Shown in pieces: positions 9,777 through 18,638 of a stretch of 64,000 bases of DNA. The notes below the pieces were generated by a model. It saw only the letters and a program-made list of their open reading frames with translations. It made no database searches and was not told where the DNA came from. Origin of the DNA: Hahella sp. HNIBRBA332 (lineage in GTDB: Bacteria; Pseudomonadota; Gammaproteobacteria; Pseudomonadales; Oleiphilaceae); assembly GCF_030719035.1 (NCBI RefSeq), contig NZ_CP132203.1, positions 2,418,001-2,482,000 on the forward strand. The letters are read 5' to 3'. Position numbers and translations under genes: made by a program. Each line of letters begins with the position of its first letter. The first letter of the stretch is position 1.

Positions 9777-9790
9777 TGACAACGCTTTCA
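9777..9790. promoter_or_regulatory. LacI-type operator candidate 1
   Basis: TGACAACGCTTTCA, upstream of the dihaem oxidoreductase gene, fits the general LacI/CcpA-type pattern TGNNANCGNTTNCA with the central CG. A second match lies about 115 bases further upstream, and a third precedes the chitinase gene. Confidence 0.5.
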
Positions 9791-9892
9791 TTTAGATCTC
9801 AAAAGCTACAAAAAACAAATACAATACCGGCTTAAATTAATATATTTTTGGCATGTCTTGCTTAAGTGACGCGTATCCATGCATCATCATAA

Positions 9893-9906
9893 TGAAAACG
9901 CTTGCA
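9893..9906. promoter_or_regulatory. LacI-type operator candidate 2
   Basis: TGAAAACGCTTGCA has the same pattern as the sites at 9777 and 18769. The spacing of about 116 bases (11 helical turns) between the two sites in this gap would allow looping. Confidence 0.5.
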
Positions 9907-10196
9907 CTGAGTTAAAAACTAACAATCCGCCGTATCCCAAACAATCGCCCGAACGGATGAGAAGCTGAAAGCCAAAGGACTATAAGCCGCTGATATAACG
10001 TGACTAGTTGACGTCTTTTAGACTGCCGCAGGCTAACCGCGCCCTAACAAAACGTAATGTGAATAAATGACCGGCGAACGACTTATAAATCGCATTATTT
10101 AAAGCCTGGAATTAACCGCCATTAGAAATTAACTAGACTCAACCAAACAGGACAAAGTGTTTCGTTGATAGATACAAGGAAAAGAAAGGAGAAGTT

Positions 10197-10901
10197 ATGT
10201 GGAGTGAACTGGAAAGAGTGATGGGCTCACTGAGAAATGCAACGCCTTTGTATACCACGCCCTACTTTGTTGACATCCCCGGCGCCACGCCGAAGGGTCA
10301 ACGCGCCATCAAAATTGTGGCCTCGGAATCACCGCTTCGTTTCAATTTTGTGCTGGGCGATGGCGCCAATTCCAGAACGGTACAGTGGTTGCCTTGGGAG
10401 GAAGGCGGCGTCACCAAATTGAAGCTGAACCGGGAGGGCGCCGACTATTGGTTCGTCACCGCCGCGTTATCCGGCTGCTCCGTCGGCTTTGATCGCAACC
10501 GGGGCGAAGTCTTTCACCTCAATGGCGGCTACAGCGATATACCCGCCGACTTACGCCAGACCAGCGATTTCCTATGCCCTCTACAAAGCTCCACCGGGCT
10601 GACCCTGGACGCCTGGGCGCAAGGCGCCGGCGTGCGCTCCAATGCAAACAGCAATATCACCCAATACGGCTCCATAAGGCGCAAAGACGCCGTCCCCGCC
10701 CGCCCGGCGCGAACCACCGGCCCCGCCTTCATGCGCAGAGCCCGCCCAGCGGAACCCGCTAAATATATGACCGACATCGCCCGCGCCACCGTCATCGGCC
10801 GGATCAGCGGCGGAACCATCACCCTCGCCTACCAGGACATCTCCGAACAGGGCAAACAACTTTACCCCTGGTATGAAATTACAACGGCTGTGTTGGCTTA
10901 A
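10197..10901 (+). CDS. Candidate BLF1-like (Burkholderia lethal factor 1) glutamine deamidase
   Basis: A protein of 234 residues with no signal peptide or membrane segment. It contains LSGC at 91-94, with Thr88 six residues before the Cys and His107 thirteen residues after it. From family knowledge, BLF1 of Burkholderia pseudomallei (211 residues) uses Thr88, Cys94 and His106 in an LSGC context to deamidate Gln339 of eIF4A; CNF-type toxins share the LSGC...His arrangement. Length, absolute position and spacing all match closely. The start has AAGGAGAAGTT just upstream. The gene is alone between a long promoter gap and a hairpin. Activity, target and secretion route are inference. The C-terminus (residues 160-185) is Arg/Pro/Ala-rich and basic. 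Confidence 0.62.
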   Translation: MWSELERVMGSLRNATPLYTTPYFVDIPGATPKGQRAIKIVASESPLRFNFVLGDGANSRTVQWLPWEEGGVTKLKLNREGADYWFVTAALSGCSVGFDRNRGEVFHLNGGYSDIPADLRQTSDFLCPLQSSTGLTLDAWAQGAGVRSNANSNITQYGSIRRKDAVPARPARTTGPAFMRRARPAEPAKYMTDIARATVIGRISGGTITLAYQDISEQGKQLYPWYEITTAVLA

Positions 10902-10928
10902 CGGAGAGAACGGCAGAAGCATTTGAGC

Positions 10929-10958
10929 AAGCCGGATAAGCAAAGCGCTATCCGGCTT
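10929..10958 (+). terminator. Terminator-like hairpin after the BLF1-like gene
   Basis: AAGCCGGATA and TATCCGGCTT form a perfect 10-bp stem with a 10-base loop, about 30 bases after the stop codon. The tail is only CTTGCTCTCC, so termination would be weak or factor-assisted. Confidence 0.55.
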
Positions 10959-10980
10959 CTTGCTCTCCCATAACGCTGAT

Positions 10981-11010
10981 GTCGGAAGGCGCTGCGCTTT
11001 TCCAACCTAC
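10981..11010 (-). repeat. REP-like element with GTAG head (copy 1)
   Basis: On the minus strand this reads GTAGGTTGGAAAAGCGCAGCG followed by CCTTCCGAC, an imperfect hairpin headed by GTAG. A second, better-paired copy lies at 13424. GTAG- or GGAG-headed imperfect palindromes are the classic REPs recognised by RAYT transposases. Confidence 0.6.
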
Positions 11011-11030
11011 AACCCTTCAATATGTACCTC

Positions 11031-11837
11031 CTATCTGGCTCGATGCACAACACCTCGGATCGCCCAGGCTTTTGCTTTTAAGGGGATGGTTCCATCTGGT
11101 TGTATGGGGAGTGTTTTTCTTAGTGTATCTGCGATGGCGTTTCTTAGGTCGGCCGAGAGGGAGTCGATGTAGGTGGGTGCGGGGCCGGTTGCGCCGAGGA
11201 AAGGAAGCCAGTAGTCGTCGAAGTGGGTGAAGAGGGTTGGTATTTCCACGGGCTCGCACTGGATGCCATGAAATCCGGTTTGGGAGAACAATTGGGTTAG
11301 CTTGTCCGGGTGGCAAAGGGGAAAGCGGGGGCTTTCGTCCAGTTCCTTTGCGGCGGGGTCTTGCGCTGTCGCGGCATCCCAGAAGTAGCGTAGAAATTCC
11401 ATTCCTTGCGCGTAGTCCCATACGCAGGCGGAGACGATGGCGCCTGGAGCGGCGGCGGTTTGCATTTCGTGGAGGGCGGCTTCCGCATTGGGGAAGAAGT
11501 TCAGTGCAAACATGGAGGTGACGCAGTCAAACCCGCCGGGATGACGTGGTAGACTCCCCACTCCCGCTGCGATAAATGACGCCGGCAAGTCCAAAGCTTG
11601 TTCGCGGGCGAAGGCTATAAAGGGCTCTGCGGGATCGCAGCCGATCACACTGGCGGGCTGAGCGACATCGCAAATCGCCCTGGTCAGCGCTCCCGTGCCG
11701 CAGCCCACATCCAGCCAGTGCAATCCGGGCGGCGCATTCAGCCATGACAGGTATTCCACGGCGATGCGTCGGCTCCAACGCCCCATGAATGCTTCATAGC
11801 TCGCCGCCGCGTCCCACTTGTCGCCTGCGTTCGTCAT
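11031..11837 (-). CDS. Class I SAM-dependent methyltransferase
   Basis: A cytoplasmic protein of 268 residues with a Rossmann-fold methyltransferase core. Motif I is LDVGCGTGALTRAI (about 41-54), the acidic ribose-binding position is in IGCDPAEPFI, and motif III/IV is FDCVTSMFALNFFP. It resembles the UbiE/Coq5-like Methyltransf_11 group, but the acceptor substrate cannot be called. The N-terminus WDAAASYEAFMGRWSR is typical of this subgroup. It reads away from its plus-strand neighbours and is probably monocistronic. Confidence 0.86.
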   Translation of the reverse strand: MTNAGDKWDAAASYEAFMGRWSRRIAVEYLSWLNAPPGLHWLDVGCGTGALTRAICDVAQPASVIGCDPAEPFIAFAREQALDLPASFIAAGVGSLPRHPGGFDCVTSMFALNFFPNAEAALHEMQTAAAPGAIVSACVWDYAQGMEFLRYFWDAATAQDPAAKELDESPRFPLCHPDKLTQLFSQTGFHGIQCEPVEIPTLFTHFDDYWLPFLGATGPAPTYIDSLSADLRNAIADTLRKTLPIQPDGTIPLKAKAWAIRGVVHRAR

Positions 11838-11920
11838 GGCTTTCTGCGTCTCATGTTTCCCACTCGCACCGAACTCGCATAGGCCTCGGCCCTCTCGGGA
11901 ACAGACCTTGCGGTTTCACG

Positions 11921-13231
11921 TTAAGACTCGCTGGAGTTATCCACCAAGTCGCCCACCACATGGGAGACGTATTCCGCGCCTTTGAAGATCTCGTCGATGA
12001 TTCTGGAGGCTTCCGCGATCAGGTCGGCGTTTTTCTCTGCTTGTTTGGTGACTTTGGCCATGCTGTCGCCGGCTTGCTGGACCAGTTGATTGTTACGATC
12101 GACCATCTGGTTAATTTCTTCAGTGGATTTGGTGGTTCTGCCCGCCAGAGTTCGAACCTCATCCGCCACCACGGCGAATCCCCTGCCATGTTCGCCGGCT
12201 CGTGCGGCTTCGATAGCGGCGTTCAGAGCCAGCAGATTAGTCTGGTCCGCAATGGATTTGATCGTGGTGACAATGTTGGAGATTTCATTGGACTGATCGT
12301 TCAACTCTTCGACGAGCTTGGCGGAGTGTCCAATATCGGAAGATATTTTTTCGGAGTTGGTCAGGTTTTCTTTGAGAATGCGCGCGCCTTTTTCGGAAAC
12401 CTGCGCCGTCTCAACGGATGTACTGTGGGCGACCTCCGCCGCCTTCTGAATCGCCAGCTGACGCTCGACTCTTTCCGTCACGTCACTGGCGACCTTGGTG
12501 ATCTTGACCACCCGGCCCTGGTGATCAAACACCGGGTTGTAGGTCGCCTCTATCCAGATGGAGCCGCCCTGCTTACTGATGCGGCGAAACAGGCCATTTT
12601 TGATTTCGCCGTTCGCCAGTTCGCGCCAAAAATTGGGGTTTTCTCTGTAAAACTCGTCTGGACAGAATATCTCGTGATGCTTGCCTTTGATTTCCTTCAA
12701 ATCACTGTAGCCTAAGGCTCTGACAAAGTTTTTGTTGGCGTTCAACACCGTCCCGTCGGGTTTGAATTCAATGACCGCGTTGGAGCGATCAATGGCTTTG
12801 ATCAAGGCCTGATTATCCACGGACTGTTCATGGACTTTGGTGACGTCGTTGGCGACTTTCATCACCCGCACCACTTGCCCGTCCTGGACAATGGGTATGT
12901 AGGTGGCTTCCAACCATACATCCGAGCCGTTCTTGTGCTTGCGCCTGAACGTCCCCCGCTTGGGGACGCCCTTGGCCAGATCGGCCCAGAACTGACGATA
13001 TTCAGCATCGACCACATCATCGGCGCAAAAGATACGATGATGCCGTCCGATAATTTCATCCAATTTATATCCCACGCTCGCCAGAAACAGCTCGCTGGCG
13101 TCCATAATCTCCCCCGTGGGAGTGAAATAAATAGTGGCGCAGGATTTGGCGATACTACTTAGCTCAGCCTGCAACGCTTTGGCTAAATTGTGGGCGTCGT
13201 GTTGTTGTTTGTTTTTCTTGGTGGAGAACAT
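11921..13231 (-). CDS. Soluble double-PAS chemoreceptor, BdlA-like
   Basis: A methyl-accepting chemotaxis protein of 436 residues with no membrane helix. Two consecutive PAS domains with near-identical ends (FRRKHKNGSDVWLEATYIPI and FRRISKQGGSIWIEATYNPV) precede a signalling hairpin with the core AAIEAARAGEHGRGFAVVADEVR. This architecture matches BdlA, the Pseudomonas biofilm-dispersion sensor, and other cytoplasmic Tsr-like receptors. The PAS domains may bind haem or FAD. With the GGDEF-EAL protein and the Aer-like receptor it gives this end of the window a motility/biofilm flavour. Start chosen at 13231, with GAGG upstream. Confidence 0.9.
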   Translation of the reverse strand: MFSTKKNKQQHDAHNLAKALQAELSSIAKSCATIYFTPTGEIMDASELFLASVGYKLDEIIGRHHRIFCADDVVDAEYRQFWADLAKGVPKRGTFRRKHKNGSDVWLEATYIPIVQDGQVVRVMKVANDVTKVHEQSVDNQALIKAIDRSNAVIEFKPDGTVLNANKNFVRALGYSDLKEIKGKHHEIFCPDEFYRENPNFWRELANGEIKNGLFRRISKQGGSIWIEATYNPVFDHQGRVVKITKVASDVTERVERQLAIQKAAEVAHSTSVETAQVSEKGARILKENLTNSEKISSDIGHSAKLVEELNDQSNEISNIVTTIKSIADQTNLLALNAAIEAARAGEHGRGFAVVADEVRTLAGRTTKSTEEINQMVDRNNQLVQQAGDSMAKVTKQAEKNADLIAEASRIIDEIFKGAEYVSHVVGDLVDNSSES

Positions 13232-13423
13232 ATAACGCCATACCTCAGATAATTGACCTATGGATTAGTCAGAATGCGAAGGGGACACTTCAATCATAGA
13301 ACAAACCAGCGTCTTTGGTAGATCGCCCATTCGCGCAAACCGGATGAGCTGGACCGTCTGCAAAACGATTCCCTTAAACCCTACAGTATTTATACGGGCC
13401 GCTGCGGCGAACGGACCTTCTTT

Positions 13424-13454
13424 GTAGGTTGGATAAGCGCAGCGCCATCCAACA
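13424..13454 (+). repeat. REP-like element with GTAG head (copy 2)
   Basis: GTAG is followed by GTTGGAT, the spacer AAGCGCAGCGCC and ATCCAAC, so the arms are a perfect 7-bp inverted repeat. It is clearly related to the copy at 10981. The rest of the gap from 13232 to 13571 shows nothing else I can name. Confidence 0.7.
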
Positions 13455-13571
13455 AACCGCCGTCCAGCCATGTCGCGCATTCGCAATTGCTGGCGGGTTC
13501 GGCGTACACTCCCTGTCATATTGTCCGTAGCCGATCAATGGCTTGCAGCCGGAAACCGAGGAGAATCAGGT

Positions 13572-15065
13572 ATGTACGTAGGTGTGGATTGCGGGACTCA
13601 GGGAACCAAGGTGGTGGTGTTGGACCCGGAGCGGGAAGTCATCCTGGGAGAGGGATACGCGCCTCATGCGCTGATCAGCGACGCCAATGGACGTCGTGAG
13701 CAGCATCCTGAGTGGTGGACGCAGGCCTTCGTCGCCAGTTACCGGCAGGCGCTTGAACGCGCCGGCATAGACAGCCGAGGCATTCGCGCCATCGGCGTAT
13801 CCGGACAGCAGCACGGACTGGTGGCGTTGGACCGCCATGGCGAGGTGATTCGGCCAGCAAAGCTGTGGTGCGATACGGAAACCGCGCCGCAAAACGCCGC
13901 GCTGCTGGAGCAAATGGGCGGCGAGCAAGGCTCTCTTGAGCTGCTGGGGCTGACGCTCGCCACCGGCTACACCCTCTCCAAGCTGCTCTGGCTGCGTCAG
14001 CATGAAGCAGACGCTTTTAACCGCATCGCCCATATTCTGCTGCCTCATGACTACCTCAACTACTGGCTGACCGGTGAGATCGCCGCCGAATACGGCGACA
14101 GCTCGGGCACGGGCTATTTCGATATTCGCTCCCGCCGTTGGGTTCCAGACGCATTGGCGTTGATCGCCCCGGATGGACATCTGGCAAGGGCCCTGCCGCC
14201 GTTACTGCAGGCGCAGCAGCCTGTAGGCAAAGTCAGCCCCGCTATCGCCCGCTTATTGGGTCTGTCGGAAAACGTGTTAGTGGCCAGCGGGGGTGGAGAC
14301 AACATGATGGGCGCCATTGGCACGGGCAATATAGATGAAGGCGTAGTGACCATGAGCCTGGGCACCTCCGGCGCCCTGTACGCCCATTCAAACCGACCAC
14401 CAATGCAAGGACACCCATCACTTGCGGCGTTCTGCTCCTCCAGCGACGGCTGGCTGCCCCTGATATGCACCATGAATCTGACGGCGGTGGTCAACAAGGT
14501 GCGGGAGTTGTTCGGTTACGACCTGGACCGTTTCAATCAGGAAGCGGCGCAAGCGCCCATCGGCGCTCAGGGCGTCACCCTGCTGCCGTTTCTCAATGGC
14601 GAGCGCGTGCCGCCGCTTCCCGATGCGACAGGCAGCTTATTGGGTCTGAATATGCAGAACCTGCAACCCGCCAATGTTTGCCGCGCAGCGCTGGAAGGGG
14701 TCACCTTTGGCCTGCGCTACGGCCTGGACCTTTTGCGGACGTCCGGCATCCATTGCCAGGAAATCAGGTTGATCGGCGGCGGCTCCAAAAGCCTGTTATG
14801 GCGGCAGATGGTGGCGGATATGATGAACGCCCGCGTGGTCTGCCCTCAGGTTGGCGAAAGCGCGGCATTGGGCGGGGCGATTCAGGCGGCCTGGTGCGAC
14901 GCCCACGCCCAGGGCGACGCTACCCGTCTGCACGACCTGTGCCGGCGCTTTGTGAAACTGGATGAAGACGGAGCCATGTCGCCGACGCAGGAAGCCGTCG
15001 AGGCATACGAAAACGCCTATAAGTTGTACAGAGAAAAGCTGACGACTACGCACCCAATCGCCTAA
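13572..15065 (+). CDS. xylB: Xylulokinase (FGGY family)
   Basis: Phosphorylates D-xylulose with ATP to xylulose 5-phosphate, the last step feeding xylose into the pentose phosphate pathway. The start at 13572 follows GAGGAGAATCAGG and gives 497 residues, the usual size. Visible family signatures are VGVDCGTQGTKVVV (phosphate 1 loop), SGQQHGLVALD, GGGDNMMGAIGTG and, in the C-terminal FGGY domain, RLIGGGSKSLLWRQMVADMM. No xylA isomerase or sugar transporter is adjacent, so the gene stands alone here. Other FGGY sugar kinases are the main alternative, but SGQQHG and the CDTETAPQ loop favour xylulokinase. Confidence 0.92.
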   Translation: MYVGVDCGTQGTKVVVLDPEREVILGEGYAPHALISDANGRREQHPEWWTQAFVASYRQALERAGIDSRGIRAIGVSGQQHGLVALDRHGEVIRPAKLWCDTETAPQNAALLEQMGGEQGSLELLGLTLATGYTLSKLLWLRQHEADAFNRIAHILLPHDYLNYWLTGEIAAEYGDSSGTGYFDIRSRRWVPDALALIAPDGHLARALPPLLQAQQPVGKVSPAIARLLGLSENVLVASGGGDNMMGAIGTGNIDEGVVTMSLGTSGALYAHSNRPPMQGHPSLAAFCSSSDGWLPLICTMNLTAVVNKVRELFGYDLDRFNQEAAQAPIGAQGVTLLPFLNGERVPPLPDATGSLLGLNMQNLQPANVCRAALEGVTFGLRYGLDLLRTSGIHCQEIRLIGGGSKSLLWRQMVADMMNARVVCPQVGESAALGGAIQAAWCDAHAQGDATRLHDLCRRFVKLDEDGAMSPTQEAVEAYENAYKLYREKLTTTHPIA

Positions 15066-15257
15066 CCGTCACTTCATTCATACTTTAAATATACTTCCTA
15101 TCTATCTGTTTATAAAGCAGTTACACTCCATTTTCCGATTGTCGCCGTTTGATCATTTCGCTATGCTTGCTGTTTCCTTTTTACGAAGGCAAGCATAGCC
15201 ACCATGGGCGTTAAAGCCCGCTCAATCACTGTTCCCACGCATGGATAAGGAGTATTT

Positions 15258-15836
15258 ATGCCATTTGATGAAGATCTGTTCTTAAAGACATACACACCGA
15301 AAAACGGCTTCAGTAGCCTGTCCGACGAGCAAAAAGGCCTGTTGCGCGAGGAGCTCAACCGCCAAATGTCGTTGGCGGCGCGCAGTTTTCAGAGTGCGGA
15401 GCAGGAAGCCGCGGAGAATGACGGCTTCGTCACCGTCCAAAAAAAGAGTACTAAATCCACCTCTAAAGCCATGTCGAAGGGCGCGCAAAGAAACCCCAAT
15501 AAAACCGGCGCGGTGATGGTGGGCATCCTCCCGAAGTCCAAAAAGCTGGTCAGTGTTTATCGACTTTCTGGCTCTGAATACAGTGACTTAGTGAACAAAC
15601 TTAGAACTTTTCTAGATATAAACCCTGAAAAAGCCACCTATTGCGCGGAAGAGAATATCATCGCCGCCAATCCCGGCGTTCGCTTCCTGGCCGCCTCCGC
15701 TTTTCGTCTGGACGACAATGGCGCGACCTATAAGATTCCCGCCTGTGGTTATGGCGGCAAGCCGTCCACCAAGTGCAAGCTTACTCTGGGAACCCTAGAT
15801 ATTCAGGAAGTGGAGTGGCAGGTGATGAAAGAATAA
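15258..15836 (+). CDS. Hypothetical protein with CAE...C...C pattern
   Basis: A soluble protein of 192 residues that I do not recognise. An AAGGAG ribosome site lies 7 bases before the ATG. The N-terminal half is charged and Gln/Ser/Lys-rich (KKSTKSTSKAMSKGAQRN). The C-terminal half contains YCAEENIIAANPG, then IPACGYGGKPSTKC. A Cys-Ala-Glu followed by two more Cys loosely recalls nucleoside-deaminase-fold enzymes, which use [HC]AE and PCxxC to bind zinc. The second motif is too widely spaced to claim this. It sits just upstream of an orphan recombinase on the same strand. Confidence 0.72.
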   Translation: MPFDEDLFLKTYTPKNGFSSLSDEQKGLLREELNRQMSLAARSFQSAEQEAAENDGFVTVQKKSTKSTSKAMSKGAQRNPNKTGAVMVGILPKSKKLVSVYRLSGSEYSDLVNKLRTFLDINPEKATYCAEENIIAANPGVRFLAASAFRLDDNGATYKIPACGYGGKPSTKCKLTLGTLDIQEVEWQVMKE

Positions 15837-15948
15837 CGCCAATCTTGCGGCGCTATTCCCTCGCCAACAAGTCACAATCAACATTAAATATAACTTTTAT
15901 ATTATTGTTTTTATTGAACATAAATCAGCTTAGTTGTCAGCCAAACGT

Positions 15949-17275
15949 ATGTCCGCTCCCGATTTTCCAGCTTTCCCCCTCTTTGACGCCCACCGCGAGT
16001 TCGTCAAGCTCCCTCTTGGCCTCGCCATGCTGGACGACTATCCAGACAGCAGGCAGTTTCTGTCGCGACTGAAAGAGAGCATTCCCGGCGTTGCCGAAGA
16101 CTTCATCAGCGCTCAGCGTTTTCTGAAGAGCTATTCCCGCAAAAGCGAGAAGACCTTCACTAGCTTCCGCAATGAGGTTGAGCGTTATCTGCTGTGGGCC
16201 TGGACGGTGGAAGGCAAAGCGGTGTCCCAGCTGCGTCGTTCTCATATCGAGAATTACTTCGACTTTCTGCACGCCCCGCCAACCGGCTGGATAGGAAGCG
16301 GAAGCGTGCGCCGTTTTGAATATATCGGCGGACAGGGCCTGTATCGCAGCAACCCGCTGTGGCGCCCATTCGTGATACGGGAGGCGGCGGCGCGGTCGAC
16401 AAACGACCTCAAGCCGGACAGCCAGGACGCAGGCGCGTCGCCCAAGAGCAGCAAGAAAGACATTCTGCAGCCAGAAAAGAAAGGTTACCGCCTGAGCAAC
16501 AGCGCCACCGCCCTGGCTTATTCCGCCATCAGCGTGTTCTATGATCATCTGGTGCAGGAGGACATTGTTCTCGGCAACCCTATCCCTGGTATCCGCAAAG
16601 CCTCGCCCTACCTGATCAAGGACGCGCAAGTGAAACAGATCAAGCGCCTGTCTGAACTGCAATGGGAATATGTGCTGGAGACCCTGAAGGAAAAAGCCGA
16701 GGAGCAGCCGAGCTATGAGCGCACTATCTTCATTATCGCCTGCCTGAAATCTCTGTACCTGCGTATCTCCGAGCTGTCCGACCGCCCTAAATGGACACCC
16801 ATGTGGGAGCATGTGTGGAAGGACCATGACGGTAACTGGTGGTTCAAAGCCTTCGGCAAGGGCCTGAAGATTCGCGATGTGTCCGTCTCCAGCGCCATGT
16901 GGGAATACATCCGTCGCTACCGGGAGCATCGCGGCCTCACTGCGTCGCCCTCACCCGGCGACAAAGAGCCGTTGTTGCAGAAAATGCGTGGCGGCGGCGG
17001 ACTCACCAGCAGACAGATCGCCCGTTTGGTGCGGGAGGCCTTTGAGCTGGCTTATCACCGAATGATGAAAGACGGCTTCGAGAATGACGCCAAGGAACTG
17101 CGCAAAGCCACGACCCACTGGCTACGCCACACGGGCGCGTCCCAGGACATCGCCAACCGGCCGCTCAAGCACATGGCGGACGACCTCGGCCACGCCAGCA
17201 TGGGCACCACCGACCGGGTGTATATTCAGTCCGACATGAAAGAGCGAGCCGCCACCGGCCGCTCGCGCAAGGTTT
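15949..17275 (+). CDS. Orphan tyrosine recombinase / site-specific integrase
   Basis: A phage-integrase-family recombinase of about 443 residues. The SAM-like N-terminal core-binding domain (FRNEVERYLLWAWTVEGKAVSQL) is followed by the catalytic domain with the expected residues: Arg in LYLRISELSD, HWLRHTG (HxxR), DLGHAS, and the nucleophile Tyr in DRVYIQSD. I prefer the ATG at 15949 (MSAPDFPAF) over an upstream TTG at 15934. No phage genes, cargo boundary, tRNA or att repeat is visible, so it is an orphan rather than proof of an element. Gene end includes the stop at about 17275-17277. Confidence 0.88.
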
Positions 17276-17276
17276 A

Positions 17277-17298
17277 GAGGCCTTTATTTCAAGGCCTC
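17277..17298. terminator. Bidirectional terminator-like hairpin between recombinase and chitinase
   Basis: GAGGCCTT, TATTTC loop, AAGGCCTC: a perfect 8-bp stem located between two converging genes. There is no long T-run on either side, so its strength is uncertain. Confidence 0.5.
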
Positions 17299-17312
17299 AG
17301 GACATAACAGGC

Positions 17313-18638
17313 TTAATTGCTCTTGCTGACCTTGAACCAGTTGATGTTCCAGCCCCCAGACAGCGCTTTGACGCCAAAGTGCAGCGGTCCGGCGGGCAGG
17401 TTCACTTTGTGCTGCACCGTGCGCCAGTTCTGCCAGGCTCCGGTAGCGGGAATCGACACGCTGCCATAGACCGGGCTGCCTCCCGCTTTCTCCAGTTGCA
17501 ATCGGCCGCCGCCGTTCAGACTCGCCACCCGGTATTCCACGGTGTAAGTCCCCGCCTGGGGAATGTTCACCGCCGCGTAGGACATCCAGTCGTTGGCGTC
17601 GATATAACCGACATTCTGGCCGCCGCCCGCGTCAGTGGTGGGCTCCACCTGCACGCCGCTCATGTAGGTGTAGTTCTCCGCCTGCACGGTGATGCCGCCT
17701 GGGGTCGGGGGGTTACCGCCGTCGACTGTCTCCCAGATGGTTTTCATCAATGACGTGTCGTCGCGGGTATCCTGGGAGATTTCCCAGAACATGACGCCGC
17801 CCGCTTCCGACAGCGCCAGCTCGGTCTTCGCCCGGATAGTGGGCTGCCCGTTATAGTCGAGGCCGCCGGCGTCGTCCCGTTGCGCCGCACCAGCGCCGTA
17901 ACGGGCGATCACGTCTTTATAGGCCACCCAGTCTTTATGGGAATAAAACGGCACGCCCAGCACCGCTTTGTGCTGAGGCAGTCCCTCATTGTATTTCCAG
18001 TGAGTCAACGCGTTCTGCGCATGTTGGTAGGTGGAGTGTGGGTATCCCAGGTCGTACACCATCAGGTTGAGGAAATCCACGCTGTTGATGACGTCCGCGT
18101 CCACGCTGCCAGGAAAGTCCGTTGCAGTGACCGCCGCAGTCAGAATCTTGTTACGACTGTGCAGCGCCGCGCCCAGCTCCCGCATCAAAATTTTGAAGTT
18201 ATTGGCTTCGGCGCCGGCTTCCGGGTATTCCCAGTCCAGATCCACGCCATCGAGCCCGTATGCATCCACCATGTTCATCAGGTTGCGGATAAAGTTCGCT
18301 CGACTACTGCTGTTGGCGGAAAGCGCGGCGAAAGCGGAGTCGTCGCCATTATTCCATCCGCCCACGGCGATCTGCACTTTCACCCCGGCGCCATGGGCGC
18401 GCTGCACCAGCGTGCGCAAGCGCTGCTCCCCGCCTTCCAGGGGCTGCAATCCGCCATTAGCGGTGGGCAACACAAATGAGTAGTTAATGTGAGTGACTTT
18501 ATCGTAGGAAATGCTATTCACGTCTCCCTGCCAAGTTGGAAAGTATCCCACGACTTTGAATTCAGCCATCGCCGGTGCGGCGATCATGGCGGAGGTCAGC
18601 GCGACTGCCGATGCAATGTGTTTGAGCTTGATAGCCAT
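17313..18638 (-). CDS. Secreted chitinase, GH18 plus CBM6
   Basis: A secreted enzyme of 441 residues predicted to hydrolyse chitin. The start at 18638 (MAIKLKHIASAVALTSAMIAAPAMA) gives a clean Sec signal peptide; an ATG nine codons earlier lacks support. The family 18 catalytic motif DGVDLDWEYP is intact, with the acid Glu. SFVLPTANGG and MVYDLGYPHS give further barrel strands. After a Pro/Gly linker comes a CBM6-like module (VQAENYTYMSGV, GYIDANDWMSYAAVNIP, INWFKVSKS). A LacI-type operator lies about 130 bases upstream, suggesting carbohydrate control. Confidence 0.92.
   Translation of the reverse strand: MAIKLKHIASAVALTSAMIAAPAMAEFKVVGYFPTWQGDVNSISYDKVTHINYSFVLPTANGGLQPLEGGEQRLRTLVQRAHGAGVKVQIAVGGWNNGDDSAFAALSANSSSRANFIRNLMNMVDAYGLDGVDLDWEYPEAGAEANNFKILMRELGAALHSRNKILTAAVTATDFPGSVDADVINSVDFLNLMVYDLGYPHSTYQHAQNALTHWKYNEGLPQHKAVLGVPFYSHKDWVAYKDVIARYGAGAAQRDDAGGLDYNGQPTIRAKTELALSEAGGVMFWEISQDTRDDTSLMKTIWETVDGGNPPTPGGITVQAENYTYMSGVQVEPTTDAGGGQNVGYIDANDWMSYAAVNIPQAGTYTVEYRVASLNGGGRLQLEKAGGSPVYGSVSIPATGAWQNWRTVQHKVNLPAGPLHFGVKALSGGWNINWFKVSKSN

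Larger units (their letters stand above)
9680..10196. other. Long AT-rich divergent intergenic region
   Basis: About 517 bases separate the divergent dihaem oxidoreductase and BLF1-like genes. Apart from the two LacI-type sites I see no gene, repeat or RNA. The AT-rich stretch 9810-9860 (AAAAAACAAATACAATACCGG) would suit promoters reading either way. Confidence 0.45.

Noticed and set aside
15258..15836. Confident call of a zinc deaminase toxin
   Set aside because: CAE is present but the second Cys pair is spaced by nine residues, not the PCxxC of the family.
16792..16800. Repeat core in the recombinase gene (GGACACCCA)
   Set aside because: It encodes KWTPMW without any of the extended repeat flanks and is isolated from the repeat-rich zone.
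15949..17275. Prophage or integrative element
   Set aside because: Only a lone recombinase; no structural phage genes, att duplication or tRNA junction in view.
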